Shown here one piece after another: positions 14,274-24,376 of a stretch of DNA of 64,000 nt (its first letter is position 1; each line of letters begins with the position of its first letter). The position numbers and the translations under genes are program-made. Source of the DNA: Baylisascaris procyonis. Its lineage: Eukaryota > Nematoda > Chromadorea > Rhabditida > Ascarididae. The notes below the pieces were generated by a model. It saw only the letters and a list, made by a program, of their open reading frames with translations. It was not told the origin of the DNA and did not search any database. The stretch is taken from the NCBI GenBank assembly GCA_037389465.1, contig JAZARR010000164.1:2982501-3046500 (forward strand). The letters are read 5' to 3'.

Positions 14274-17200
14274 TGATTTGCCAAGATGAGCCTTTAAATC
14301 GATGAAATGTCTATTATGACTACAGGCAAAGTCGCAGTTCAAGCGACGCTCGACAGCCAATAACGTTGAGATCTCAATCCCAGTACCGAGTGATGCTGAC
14401 TCACCCAAATTCAAAACTTCAATCGGCACTGTGAAATACACTCCTGAACAGAACGCATTCGTTTGGACCATCAAGAGTTTCCCAGGTAGGCGTTCACCTG
14501 CATGGCGGCCTTTCGTGAACATTTGTTTCATTGAACTGCAAATATCACAATAAGCGAGCAGCAAGCATATTTCTCCCGGCACGCATTTACCCTCAAAATT
14601 TATGGACGCATCGACTCTTTGGGACTTTGTACGAAAAGACATGACGCATCGGTAATTTCTGTGTTTTCAAGATACCAATTGGAAGCTCCGTTTTCTTCTA
14701 CTGCGCTCAACAGCTATATTGCGATGTAAAGATAAACTCAGTGATACGGTTTGCATTGTCTCTACTCGTCCAAATGGCAGTGACAAAACAATTCGAAGCA
14801 ATACGTGCAGATCTCATCTAGTCATGAAGTGACCATATTCACAAGCTTTTTTCCAGATTCGGCTGCTTATTTACAAATGCGCACAAATTTATTATTGGGA
14901 GAGGAGTATATTTTAAGACTCGATCTTGCGAATCTGTGAAAGTGGATTTGCATTTCGCTGAAAAGTTACCCCAACCTCGCTGACTGACATTCGGTGATAT
15001 CTGTTGTGCTGCTTTTATCAACTTTAGGAAATGACTTAAGTATTACGAAAGGCCGCCATCAGTCTAATGTTTTATCTGTCATTATTGAAAGGCTATAATC
15101 AAATCGTATGCTTTTTCACCAGCTGCAAATTGCAACGGGAAATTTCGGCGAGGTGGGGAGACCGTGGGGTGGGATGCTCAATCGACGAAGAAGGCCAGAG
15201 AAATTCCTTTTCCTCCATTTTCAAGAGCAGGGAGGGTAGGCGGGGAAGGAATGGTAAAAAAGGAGAATTTTACCCCCAGCAGAACTTCAGAAGTCTGGGC
15301 TTTTGAAAGGTTCTTTTTAACTGCAAGACTAATTGGCGCTACTGTGTGTTGCAGTGCTCACTCTTCAGGGTTATCAGACTGCTGCAAGACTTCTTGAGGG
15401 CATGCACTAAGAGTGGCTGATTCCAGAAAGGCTATATTCGAGATGTGGAAAATTTTTTCTTTAAGGGCCCCTTTTAGGTGCTATATTTCTACGAAGTTTA
15501 ACAGCGTTCTAATAACTTGACAGTGAGGCATTAGGACATCGGAGTCCTTATGATGCCAAATGCAAACACATATATGCAAAAAGCATCTGAGTCAGTGCGG
15601 CCTATTTCGAGGAACAGTTCGGTTGAAGAAAAGAACGTATAGGGGGACTTTTTCTCACCGAATCACGCGTTGAATATGCTAGAAACAGTGGGATGATAAA
15701 TGAGTGTACGGGGAATAACATTATGGGCCATCAAGTAACGTATTCTTACTGACAACAACAAATCGGGCAGCTGTATTTCATGCAAAAAATTGCTGCATTC
15801 GCCTTAGAAACCCAATTCCTCTTAACGATTGCCTTAAGAGTGAAGTTGCTGAAGAATTTCTGATGATAAAAAATGACATTTGTGAAGAGCGGAAAATCTT
15901 GAGAACTGACGAAAACAGTGACGAGCATCAGGTCAAGGCATTGCCTCATTTCTCTTGTGTTGCACAAAAACTGAAAAATTTAACGTCAAAAGTGAACAAA
16001 TCTGAGCAGTTTCTCGCTTAAAATAACGTTTTCTTGTAAGGAATTTTTCGCTTATGAAAGCCGATAATGGTCACTCGCTCCCTCTGACAGAGTAGTTTTA
16101 CTTTAACTCGAAGATCTGCTTAGATCTTTCCCTGTCTCTTCAGGATGGCCGTTGTTAATCACACTTGAGTTTCAATATCCACTCACTTTTCTTTAAACGT
16201 TCATCAGTTAGCCAATCGGCTATTGAGTACTGATTGTGGGACTGCGAATGTGCCGCAGGAAAGAAATATATGCAACCGTAATATTAGGCTAAAGCAAAGT
16301 GAATAGCCACTTTATATACAGCTTTTTTTTATCGCTTTAAGCACACTAGAATGAATGCTACATTACTATTTGATAGTAAGCTTATTCTATCATGATTGGA
16401 ATTATAATCTAGGGGGACGACAGCATGCCCGAAAGCATTTCTTACTTGGCTGGCAACCTGCTGGCTCATAAGCGCATCAAGGGCCCTGAAAAAGCAATTA
16501 TTTGTGAACAACAAGTCCGCTGATTGTTGGGGGCTTGATGCGCAACTGGCTTCGGCTCGTACCAAATGGTTTTTGAAGTATGAGGTCTTGCGTTATCCTA
16601 CAGTAGCAGAAGCTCTTTTCTCTTGGCCTTTGCTAGTGCTTGCGAGTTTTAAGCATCACTTTCAAGCCACGAAAATAAGACTTTTTTGACGACCTCATAA
16701 GGTTGCAAGGAGTTGTAGTGGATTACTGCATTACACTACTAGCAAGCCGTCAGGAGGATATTTTTGAAGTAAAAATCTTGTTTTTGGGATCAAGAAGAGG
16801 TGGGGCAAGCTCGCTCCTTCCTCTCTCCACCCTCTCCCTCCTTCCTCCTTCCCAAAACAGCCACTTTTACCATTATCGTAATGAACGCACTTTCCAGCAA
16901 CAATAAGGTAATCATCCTGTCAAGGAAAGATTAATATTTGAAACGAATGAGCAAATTCAAGTAAATGTGGAGACGTACAAGTTGCTGATCATCAGCGAAA
17001 TCATGACTGTCCAATACTGCGTTTTCTTCATTTTGCCGATTCGTGTAAGACATCTTCCGACCTTCGTACGGGCCACCATTACCTCTGCTTCCAACCCTCG
17101 GGTATTTCTTTCTGGATTCGCCCCATCACTGCACTCAATTCTTCATAATCTTGAAGATCCAGGTGTTTAAAGCGAACGTTTGGAGTCAACGATGCGCAAT

Positions 17201-18982
17201 CCGTGATGAACCTGGCTCCTGCCTCCAAGCATGGTGGTCGTTGTTGGTGTCTTTGAAAACGTAATGACTAAGTTTGAATCTACGGAGCATAATGACATGA
17301 GACTTGCGTTTGTTCATCCTTATCGCAAAGGCACAAAAATAGAACTTCAGAACCGTATATGCTGATTGCATAGTGGAAAGGTGCAACGCAAATAAACCAC
17401 CGGCAAGAAAGTGACAGTCATTTATTTTGTTGTAAACTCATATCATTGTGTGGGTTTCATTTTGAATGCTTCTTTCAAAATATGCCATTATTGAGTTTTA
17501 TTTTGCAGTATTTGAGAAATGTCCTCCGAAATATTCCAATTTTCAAATTTTTTGGGATATTTATTCAATTGTTAAAGTGTGCTTTATGTTTTCAGGAGGA
17601 AAAGAGTACTTGATGAGGGCTCACTTCAATTTGCCGTCAGTACAAAGCGAAGATGTGGAAGGGAAGCCGCCAATGAAAGTGAAATTTGAGATTCCTTATT
17701 TCACAACCTCAGGCATTCAGGTTTGTATTTATTCTGTTGAAAAAACATTCCCAATTTTGCTATGCTTTTTACCACCTTTTTTCATTATTTTCGGCTGCAT
17801 AAAGTAGAGTGATGGTTCAAAGATTCGAGAAGGAATCTATTAGTTGTGATCTCTTCATTCTATAGAACGTGAAGTCTCATTTCTTCCATTTTTCTGCCAC
17901 TCTCCATCTTTCCTTATCGTTCATATCGAACTTGTTTGTCAGGGAAAATGCTCTAGTATAGAGGCATTATGCTTTGGTTTCGTAATTGTTGAACACAGTT
18001 TCTCTGGTTTGATTGCACAATGTTGGCTTGAAAACAGGTGCAGTTCGTTGTCACTGTTTCAATCGCATCCAGAAAGGCCTCTGATCTGTTTATGTGATCG
18101 CGATGAGCATCAGTTTGCGCTTTGCCTACAATACCCGATAGAGCACAGAGCCACTTATTTACGCGTCGTCTGTTTGCGTATCGGACCACGACGACACGTG
18201 CCTTTCCGCGACGATGTCCCACCACCATGTATTTTACATATTATCGTTTAGTCCATCACATGTGAAACCTTGAAATCGATTGGTCCATTCGAACACTTTA
18301 ATTTATCCATCTGCCCAGAAATTTGAAGTGCCCAGAGTTGGGAACAGAATGGGAACTTCAAGAGTCTATTGTAAGCAGATCATCATTTCGGATTCAACTA
18401 TTATATTTTCAATCGAGAGATGAATTGGACATATATTTAGCTGAGGTGTCCTCCTAAAGTAATATAACTCTACGAGGAGGGCTCTCATAGTTCGTCCAGT
18501 GGTGAATTATAATTAAAAGTGATTTGCAACAAAGGCCATTTCTCAGACCATAAAAATTTAATGAGAATCTGCGGAATCAGTATAGGAGTGTTTGATTAAC
18601 ATAGGGTTCGGTGACTGTCGATTTTATTTCCACTGAAGGTTTAGTTAATAGTTTTTTCCAGGTGAAACATTTAAGCAAATATTAGCACAGCAGTGGGGAT
18701 AGGGTGTTTTAGGAAGAGCAAACAAATAGAGGATACGATTCACTGAGTTTCGCGCTCTTCGACTTGAGGTTTTCATTTGGATCAGTCTGTAAGCATTTCA
18801 TTTAGTTTTTAATCAGTCCATCATGGCGTCGTTAATTTGTTCATTTGGAAGCTGTTTGTGAAAAAGGAGTAAGGCCGTTTCAGGTGCGTTATTTGAAAAT
18901 CATCGAGAAAAGCGGATATCAAGCATTGCCTTGGGTACGATATATAACTCAGAACGGAGATTACCAACTGCGAATGATGTGA
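10579..18982 (+). CDS. unc-101: AP-1 complex subunit mu (clathrin adaptor medium chain), exons 2-9
   Basis: Medium chain of the AP-1 clathrin adaptor, which selects tyrosine-motif (YXX-hydrophobic) cargo at the trans-Golgi network and endosomes together with gamma, beta1 and sigma1 chains. Exons: 10579-10735, 11702-11900, 12226-12370, 13014-13140, 13405-13619, 14326-14485, 17596-17720, 18884-18982. All junction phases match, and they encode 408 residues plus a TGA stop. Adding the absent first exon (about 14 residues, normally ending near DLKGK) gives 422, the length I recall for Caenorhabditis UNC-101. The N-terminal longin-like domain spans roughly 1-140 (includes [13 protein letters not shown] and [19 protein letters not shown]). 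The mu-homology domain runs from about 165 to the end. Cargo-gripping residues are visible: the Asp of FLDV (about 173) and the Trp of ALPW (about 407). The family may contain a paralogue (apm-1 type); choice of symbol rests on overall similarity recalled from memory. Confidence 0.95.
11702..11900 (+). CDS. unc-101: AP-1 mu exon 3 (longin-like domain)
   Basis: Acceptor GATTGCAG; two bases complete the split Leu. Reads [20 protein letters not shown] and then the highly conserved [20 protein letters not shown]. Ends GA before donor GTAAGT, with the Glu completed in exon 4. About residues 67-132. Confidence 0.96.
12226..12370 (+). CDS. unc-101: AP-1 mu exon 4 (linker and start of mu-homology domain)
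   Basis: Acceptor TTTTCACAG, donor GTCAGT. Reads [20 protein letters not shown] then [20 protein letters not shown] and ends NML at phase 0. The Asp in FLDV corresponds to the cargo-tyrosine-contacting Asp of mu chains. About residues 133-181. Confidence 0.96.
13014..13140 (+). CDS. unc-101: AP-1 mu exon 5 (mu-homology domain)
   Basis: Reads [20 protein letters not shown] and on to [11 protein letters not shown], ending with one base before donor GTAAGT. The acceptor is AATTTTAAG rather than the usual CAG. The joint gives NML-ANANGTV with no length change compared with the family, so the site is well supported. About residues 182-223. Confidence 0.94.
13191..13228. repeat. (TA)n microsatellite in AP-1 mu intron
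   Basis: Nineteen uninterrupted TA units in the intron between exons 5 and 6, about 50 bases after the donor site. Confidence 0.95.
13405..13619 (+). CDS. unc-101: AP-1 mu exon 6 (mu-homology domain)
   Basis: Acceptor CTACTTGAAG, again AAG-type. The two leading bases complete an Arg, giving [20 protein letters not shown], then [15 protein letters not shown] and [20 protein letters not shown]. Ends at MIK before GTTATA, phase 0. About residues 224-295. Confidence 0.95.
14201..14270. repeat. (CT)n / (GA)n inverted microsatellite beside an exon
   Basis: A short CT run (about 14201-14215) is followed, after a gap of about 18 bases, by about 18 GA units (14234-14270). The two runs are complementary and could fold back. 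The GA run ends about 55 bases upstream of AP-1 mu exon 7. Confidence 0.9.
14326..14485 (+). CDS. unc-101: AP-1 mu exon 7 (mu-homology domain)
   Basis: Acceptor GACTACAG, donor GTAGGC. Reads [20 protein letters not shown], then [20 protein letters not shown] and [10 protein letters not shown]. The [15 protein letters not shown] block is a hallmark of AP-1/AP-2 mu chains. About residues 296-348; the last Gly is split with exon 8. Confidence 0.96.
17596..17720 (+). CDS. unc-101: AP-1 mu exon 8 (mu-homology domain)
   Basis: Lies after a 3.1-kb intron with acceptor TTTTCAG. Reads [20 protein letters not shown] and [18 protein letters not shown]. Donor GTTTGT, phase 0. About residues 349-390. Confidence 0.95.
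18884..18982 (+). CDS. unc-101: AP-1 mu exon 9 (C-terminus)
   Basis: Acceptor CGTTTCAG. Reads [20 protein letters not shown] then [12 protein letters not shown] and TGA. The Trp of ALPW corresponds to the residue that packs against the bound cargo tyrosine in mu chains. Confidence 0.96.
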   Translation: MRYLKIIEKSGYQALPWVRYITQNGDYQLRMM

Positions 18983-19289
18983 GATGGCGAAGGAATATTC
19001 TCGTCAAACGTTCTAACGATTCGGTTACATTAATTTAAAATGTTTATACTTGCTTATATTGACGTGAGCTTAGGAGGAGAACAATGAAGATTGGCGTACT
19101 AGGGAGCCAGTAAATGCGAAGGGTTGCTTTTGAAGCGATTGGTGCATAGAATAAGAAAGTGGCTGTTTGAGAATGAACTGTCTTATGCAAAAACTTGTAC
19201 CTATGATAACCCACATCTTATATGATTTTTCGATAAGGTTGCTGGGAGAACTTAAATTGTTGTTTTGACGTTTTTTGTATGGAAGCAAT

Positions 19290-19295
19290 AATAAA
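19290..19295 (+). promoter_or_regulatory. Candidate poly(A) signal of AP-1 mu
   Basis: First AATAAA after the stop, about 310 bases downstream. Position is reasonable for a nematode 3' UTR, but no transcript evidence is available. Confidence 0.45.
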
Positions 19296-22200
19296 ATTGA
19301 GGGGAGGAATATTCGGAGCACAGCTTTAAATTTTTCAGTAATTTATGACGAATTTCTCACAGATCATAGCCTTAGGTCACTTCAGGTCCATCACTTTAGC
19401 ACGAAGGTAATCACAAACGAACGATTATCGTTTTTGGTTTGGGTTACTGCAAGCAGGCGATGCTATCTCACTCAGCGATATTTTTTGGACACCGCCGTTC
19501 CTCCCTTTCTCCGTCCTCCGTCACCCCTTTCCAGGAAATTGAGCGTCCCTTTCCGCTTAAGTTCTTGTTTGAAGTAAACCACGTAAGTTTATAATTTTGG
19601 GCACATTTGTTATTTGACATATGAGTGACAATAACATTTCGTTGTTCACCGGTTTTGTCGTTCCTTTCTTTTTTTTTTATTTATTTGGATCAGTTTGTTT
19701 TTCGAAGGATTTTCACTAAATCAGTTGTAAACTTTGCTGGTATTATAAAAAATTAAGGAAATGAATGATGAGGATGTTTTGTGGGGAATATATCTGAGAT
19801 ATTGAGAAATATCACCGAATTTGAACGGTGACGATGCGGGAAAATTTATAAAACCATTTTTGCACTTTTTGAACGAAACGAAAGGGAATGTTGCATGACG
19901 TCATCGTTGGTTGAACTGTTTCAATTTTGATAACTATTGACATGGAGAAGTTTATTTTTTAAAAACATTAGGTAAAAATTTCTTAAAAGAGCGATTCGAT
20001 ATTCTAAACGTGACAGTAATTATCTTTTGTTACCATGACAACGATTAACATCAGTGTCGGTCTTGCGATCGTACATCGACTGATCCTGAAGCGCGAACCG
20101 ACCCTAACTCTGTAAGAGCGGTCCATTCCCTTCCTCCTTCCCAAGCTGCCGGTTACTCTGTCTAAGATGGAAAGTAGATCCGCACAGTAATGAATTAGTT
20201 ACATCGGCATATGAAAGTGGGTAAAATGAGCGATGTGTTCTGGGCGACGGGCTCATAATAATCAACGTCTTCTGCACAAAATTCGATGCTGTCGGGGTGA
20301 AGGGGAAGGAAAGGGAGAGGGGAGGTCGTCCTAATTTTGGTTATTCTTTCCAATGGATTGTTGCCGTTAATAGGTAACAAATGCACTTCTGATACTATTG
20401 TAGTGAAGCTTTTGAGCTATATTAAAATAATTTCTCTTTGATCAAAGGATTTTAAAGGTTGCGGAAGCCGTACACAAGAGTGCACTAGTTCATATCGTGG
20501 GAAGGGGAAGCAGGATGTACAAGCTTATGAAGGCGTGAAGCGCTTCAACGTAACTTCAGTTTTTTCCACGCAGCGCTTGTTATCACTAATCAGTTCACCG
20601 AGCTTTGCCACATAGGCGATTTGATGCATTGATATTTTATTGAGCATTCTTTTTTGAAGCATACTTTGTACTGCTTATATTCATATTTTATGCATTTATA
20701 GTGATTCGATTGCTTTCATGTATTTTTACTTATATTTTATGTTCTCTCAGTTTGACCACTGAATGCGGGATTGATCTTTACATTGTTAGTTTACATTGCG
20801 TCCTGTTAAATTATCTTTTCGATATCTTCTTCTTCCTGTGCTATATTTAGAACAAATGCACGGGGAATTAAACACTTACGATGGACGGAGCGTTTCGGTT
20901 CCGATATTACGTGGCGCTTTGGTCTTCGGTCCGGTTGTTCTTTTCTTTCCGATTGATCTGTAATACCGATATTCGAAAGGAGGGTCGTTCGTGGAATTTC
21001 CTTCTTCTCCCATGAATATATGGTGAGCCTAGCAAGCACAGCTTTTCTAACGAATTGTGTTTCGGAATATATAAATGCACGTATACTGATTACGTACAGG
21101 TGCATGTTTAGGTTACGGCGGGTGAGCAAAGGTGTATACATGCAGGACTAAAGTTAATCGAAATGGAATTTGAGAAATGGAAGGTGCCTCTGAGACTGCT
21201 TGACTAAGCGATTCCGTTCCGTGTCCATAGGCAAGCGACCGTTAAATTCTAGTGTTGCATGAGATAATTCCATGTTAGGATGTTTGTTTCACTTAGCCGT
21301 TTGCATAGGAATCGTTGTTTATTATGGCTCTTTCCTCACTTTTCTCCGATATTTGCTGCTCGTTTGGCTATCTCTAAGATACTCGACCTCACAAAGAACG
21401 GAATTGTAAGTTCTTCGCTGATCTAGAGAAAGCATCAGTTCCAACACTGCGATATCGAATCGACTATCACAGCACATATTGAGCGAGGGTTTTTAAGTCA
21501 TTTAAGCTCTCAACGTCCCAATAGGTAAAGAAGCCGTGCATCGCAAATTCGTGTCTGATCTTATTCGATCCAGCAGTGTTTTCTTTGTTAATCTGTATTT
21601 TCCGTTCCTCATAGATATGTTTTTTTACAATATGTTATAGTACGAAGTCGTAAACTGAACCGTCTAGAATCCTTTTCATCTCTCTAGCTACAATATAATA
21701 GAGCACGTTGCAGAAAACTGTCAAAAATTTATTACACGTTGGCAGAGTTGAATGAACTATGCTGTGAAAGTATTAAGATTTAAATTGGTTTACACACAGT
21801 TAAGGTATCACAGTAGCACACCTTGATCATGAGCACACCTTCTACGTCAAACTATATCACCTTGCAGCTATAATCGAATATTCCCAGTTGAGTCGACAAA
21901 ATTACAAATGCGCCGTCACATTTACATTAGCAGCGCTGCGCCGACCGTTGCTAAAGAGGGAGTAGCATGTCCAGGAATCGCTTGCAGCACTTTTTTGCAC
22001 TATTTTCCTAGATCCGAAATATAGGGCTCAAATGCTAATTGCATTCCATTGCTTTGCATTATTTGTTTCATCGTTTTGTTATTTCCGTGTCGTTCTTATG
22101 CGCCAATGATCAAATTTGCATAATTTAATTTGCGATATCCTGTTAATTTGCATATTATCAAATGTCATCTCATGTTTGAATGTTATTTTTCATCCTTTAA

Positions 22201-23080
22201 ATAAAGTGATTTGATAATCGGCGACACCAAGATGCGACCCTCAATCTCTTGCACTACGATTCAGTCAGAACGTATTCTGCTTAGTGCAGGATTTTCTTTT
22301 TTGTGCTGGTGTTTTTTATTGTTTTACGGATTACGATGGTTTGATGTGATGCAATGATTCAGAACAGAAGTGATGTAGTTTGTGTTTGCTGTCGGGGGTG
22401 CAGTTTCCGCCAAGAATTTGATATTCGCAAGGGCATGTTATTATAATTGCAATTGAGATGTTTGCGATGCTTCCGCAGACGTTACCATTATCATGTAAGT
22501 CGTATATCTAGCAATGATGTCTATCAGTAAGTTCGCTGTGAATGCTTTCGGTTGCAGCTCCTGTTTTGAGGTTCGCATATGGAGGGTTGGGTTTGGTGTG
22601 GCAGTCCAGTGGGAAGATGCAGTGCTGTGCAAAAATCGGGTTGAATGTAAATGCAGTTGTTCCAGTTCCCTTCAATGTGGCCATGTTCCTGATTGATTTA
22701 AAATCAAATACATTTACATTCAGTTACAGTGATTTAAATTCACCGGGTTTCTTAAGCTGTTTGCTGTAAAATATCTGTATTCTGATGACGCTAAATTTCT
22801 TCATAATTCTTTGCTCTATTGGGGTTGTTGCTGGGGTTACGCTTGTTGGCTGCATATGCAAGTGTCCGGGCTGCTAAATCTTTGAGCGCATTGGGAAAAT
22901 GAGGATTCGCTCATCAAGGTGTGTCGGACGTTTCTTGGGAAACTCGCATCGGTTAGGTTTCATCTCAAATGATGGGATATGTGGTTCCAATATAATATCT
23001 AAGTATAGCCTGCGACCTTTCGAGCTGTTTGCCTTTTTCGTGGAAAATGAAGCTTGCCTGTTTACTAGAACTTGCCTGTT

Positions 23081-23146
23081 CGCGTTTGCTAGAACCAAGA
23101 TTACGTTACATGCAAGCGTAACGTAATCCTGGTTCTAGTAAACGCG
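23081..23146. repeat. Large inverted repeat (hairpin), 28-bp arms
   Basis: Left arm 23081-23108 and right arm 23119-23146 are reverse complements with two mismatches, separated by a 10-base loop. The stem contains GATTACGTTA in the left arm and its complement in the right. Just upstream (23052-23070), a partial direct copy of the TTTACTAGAA-type arm sequence precedes the hairpin. It could be a fold-back element or a recombination product. Confidence 0.9.
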
Positions 23147-24153
23147 CTTAATGATTGAGCAAAGCAAAAAAATACAGTCGTAAATTAACTGGGTGAAAGG
23201 ATATGTGCTAATGCGAAATTTGAATAAGAAACTTGCAGGATGTTGCCAAGACGATTTGGGCAGTTGTTGGGAAGTTGCAGTTGGTGTTATTTATCATCAT
23301 GTTCAGAGATACGCTCAGCGAGGAGCCTGCTTCTTAAAGAAATACGACGCCGTATCGTTCGGATGAGTTCACTGCCAAATCGACTAAATAATGTGAGTTA
23401 TTAAAATTTTCTGAAGTTGATCAGTGGAAAGTTGGGGACGCAGATTTGTTTTCAAAGCTTTGCGAAGACATCGGAAGCATTGAAGTCATAGAGGAAAAAG
23501 GGATAAGGGCTTAAAACGGAGAGAAAATAGTTGAATATTTGTATTGACTAGTAGTTTTGCACATAAGAAAATAGTAGTAACTGTTTTTGATGTTTACCTC
23601 ATGCTCAACCTTAATAGTGACCGTCTCTTTCTTCGAAGTGATTTTTCGAGTGCGACTGCGTTTATGCGTCTTTTGGATTTCTATAGTTTACGTCTGAGAT
23701 CAGTAAATGTTGCTATTATGACTGTGGGATTGTGCAGTGTTCGTGGTGGCGAAGCTGTAAGCGGTGGTTTTGTGGAGAGTTTCCCTCGGGCGAGAATGTT
23801 AGAAATATCATTCCTCATGAGCATTGCAGTAAATTCTGTGGTGATAAGGTGATTACATTACTGATTACGGCCTTTTATTACAATTTTATTTAGGACTGCT
23901 TATTGTTGACGTATCCGTCACTCTATACTTCACGCTTGAAGTCTGGTTTAACGATTTTCTGTAAATTCAGAGTACCTCAAGCTCAAAGTTTGCGACCTTC
24001 ATTTTGTGATTGGCACACTGACGGCCAATTAATAATGCTTTCACAACATTTTCCGTTTCTAGAGTACCGGAAATGTCCCTTGTTCTTAAAATTAAACGTA
24101 TTTTAAAAGCTCATACCATGTCAGTTCATGAAATTGTTATAATGTTACTTTAG

Positions 24154-24376
24154 ATAAGACAACTGGGAATGGATACCGAACGAGGTTCAGTGCCCTCGTC
24201 GAGTAGTATCGATGAAGCAGGTGGCTATGCACGAGAAGAGTTGGTGCCAGGACCGAAAATGTTGCAAAGGATCGTTGATGACCTGAAAAAGAAGGGAACG
24301 TTATTTCTTCTACCGCTGAGTGACGAGAACGCTATGGTTGCTATCGCAGAACCGCTCTGTAGTCTAGTGCACGCAG
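24154..24376 (+). CDS. MTERF4: MTERF4-type gene, first recognised exon
   Basis: Acceptor TACTTTAG at 24153; first ATG at 24169. Reads MDTERGSVPSSSSIDEAGGY, then PGPKMLQRIVDDLKKKGTLF. Ends after one base before donor GTTCTC. The opening is Ser-rich and acidic, not the Arg-rich form expected of a presequence. Confidence 0.75.

Larger units (their letters stand above)
18983..24153. other. Intergenic stretch between AP-1 mu and the MTERF4-type gene
   Basis: About 5.2 kb with no supportable gene. It holds the AP-1 mu 3' UTR, pyrimidine/purine tracts (near 19500-19550, 20125-20150, 20290-20325) and a strong inverted repeat at 23081-23146. The gap is far larger than the spacing of a typical nematode operon, so co-transcription of the two flanking genes is unlikely. 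Confidence 0.6.

Noticed and set aside
14214..14642. 142-codon - strand open frame
   Set aside because: It lies antisense to AP-1 mu exon 7 and its end is the GA/CT microsatellite (Ser-Leu repeats). It is a shadow of the real exon.
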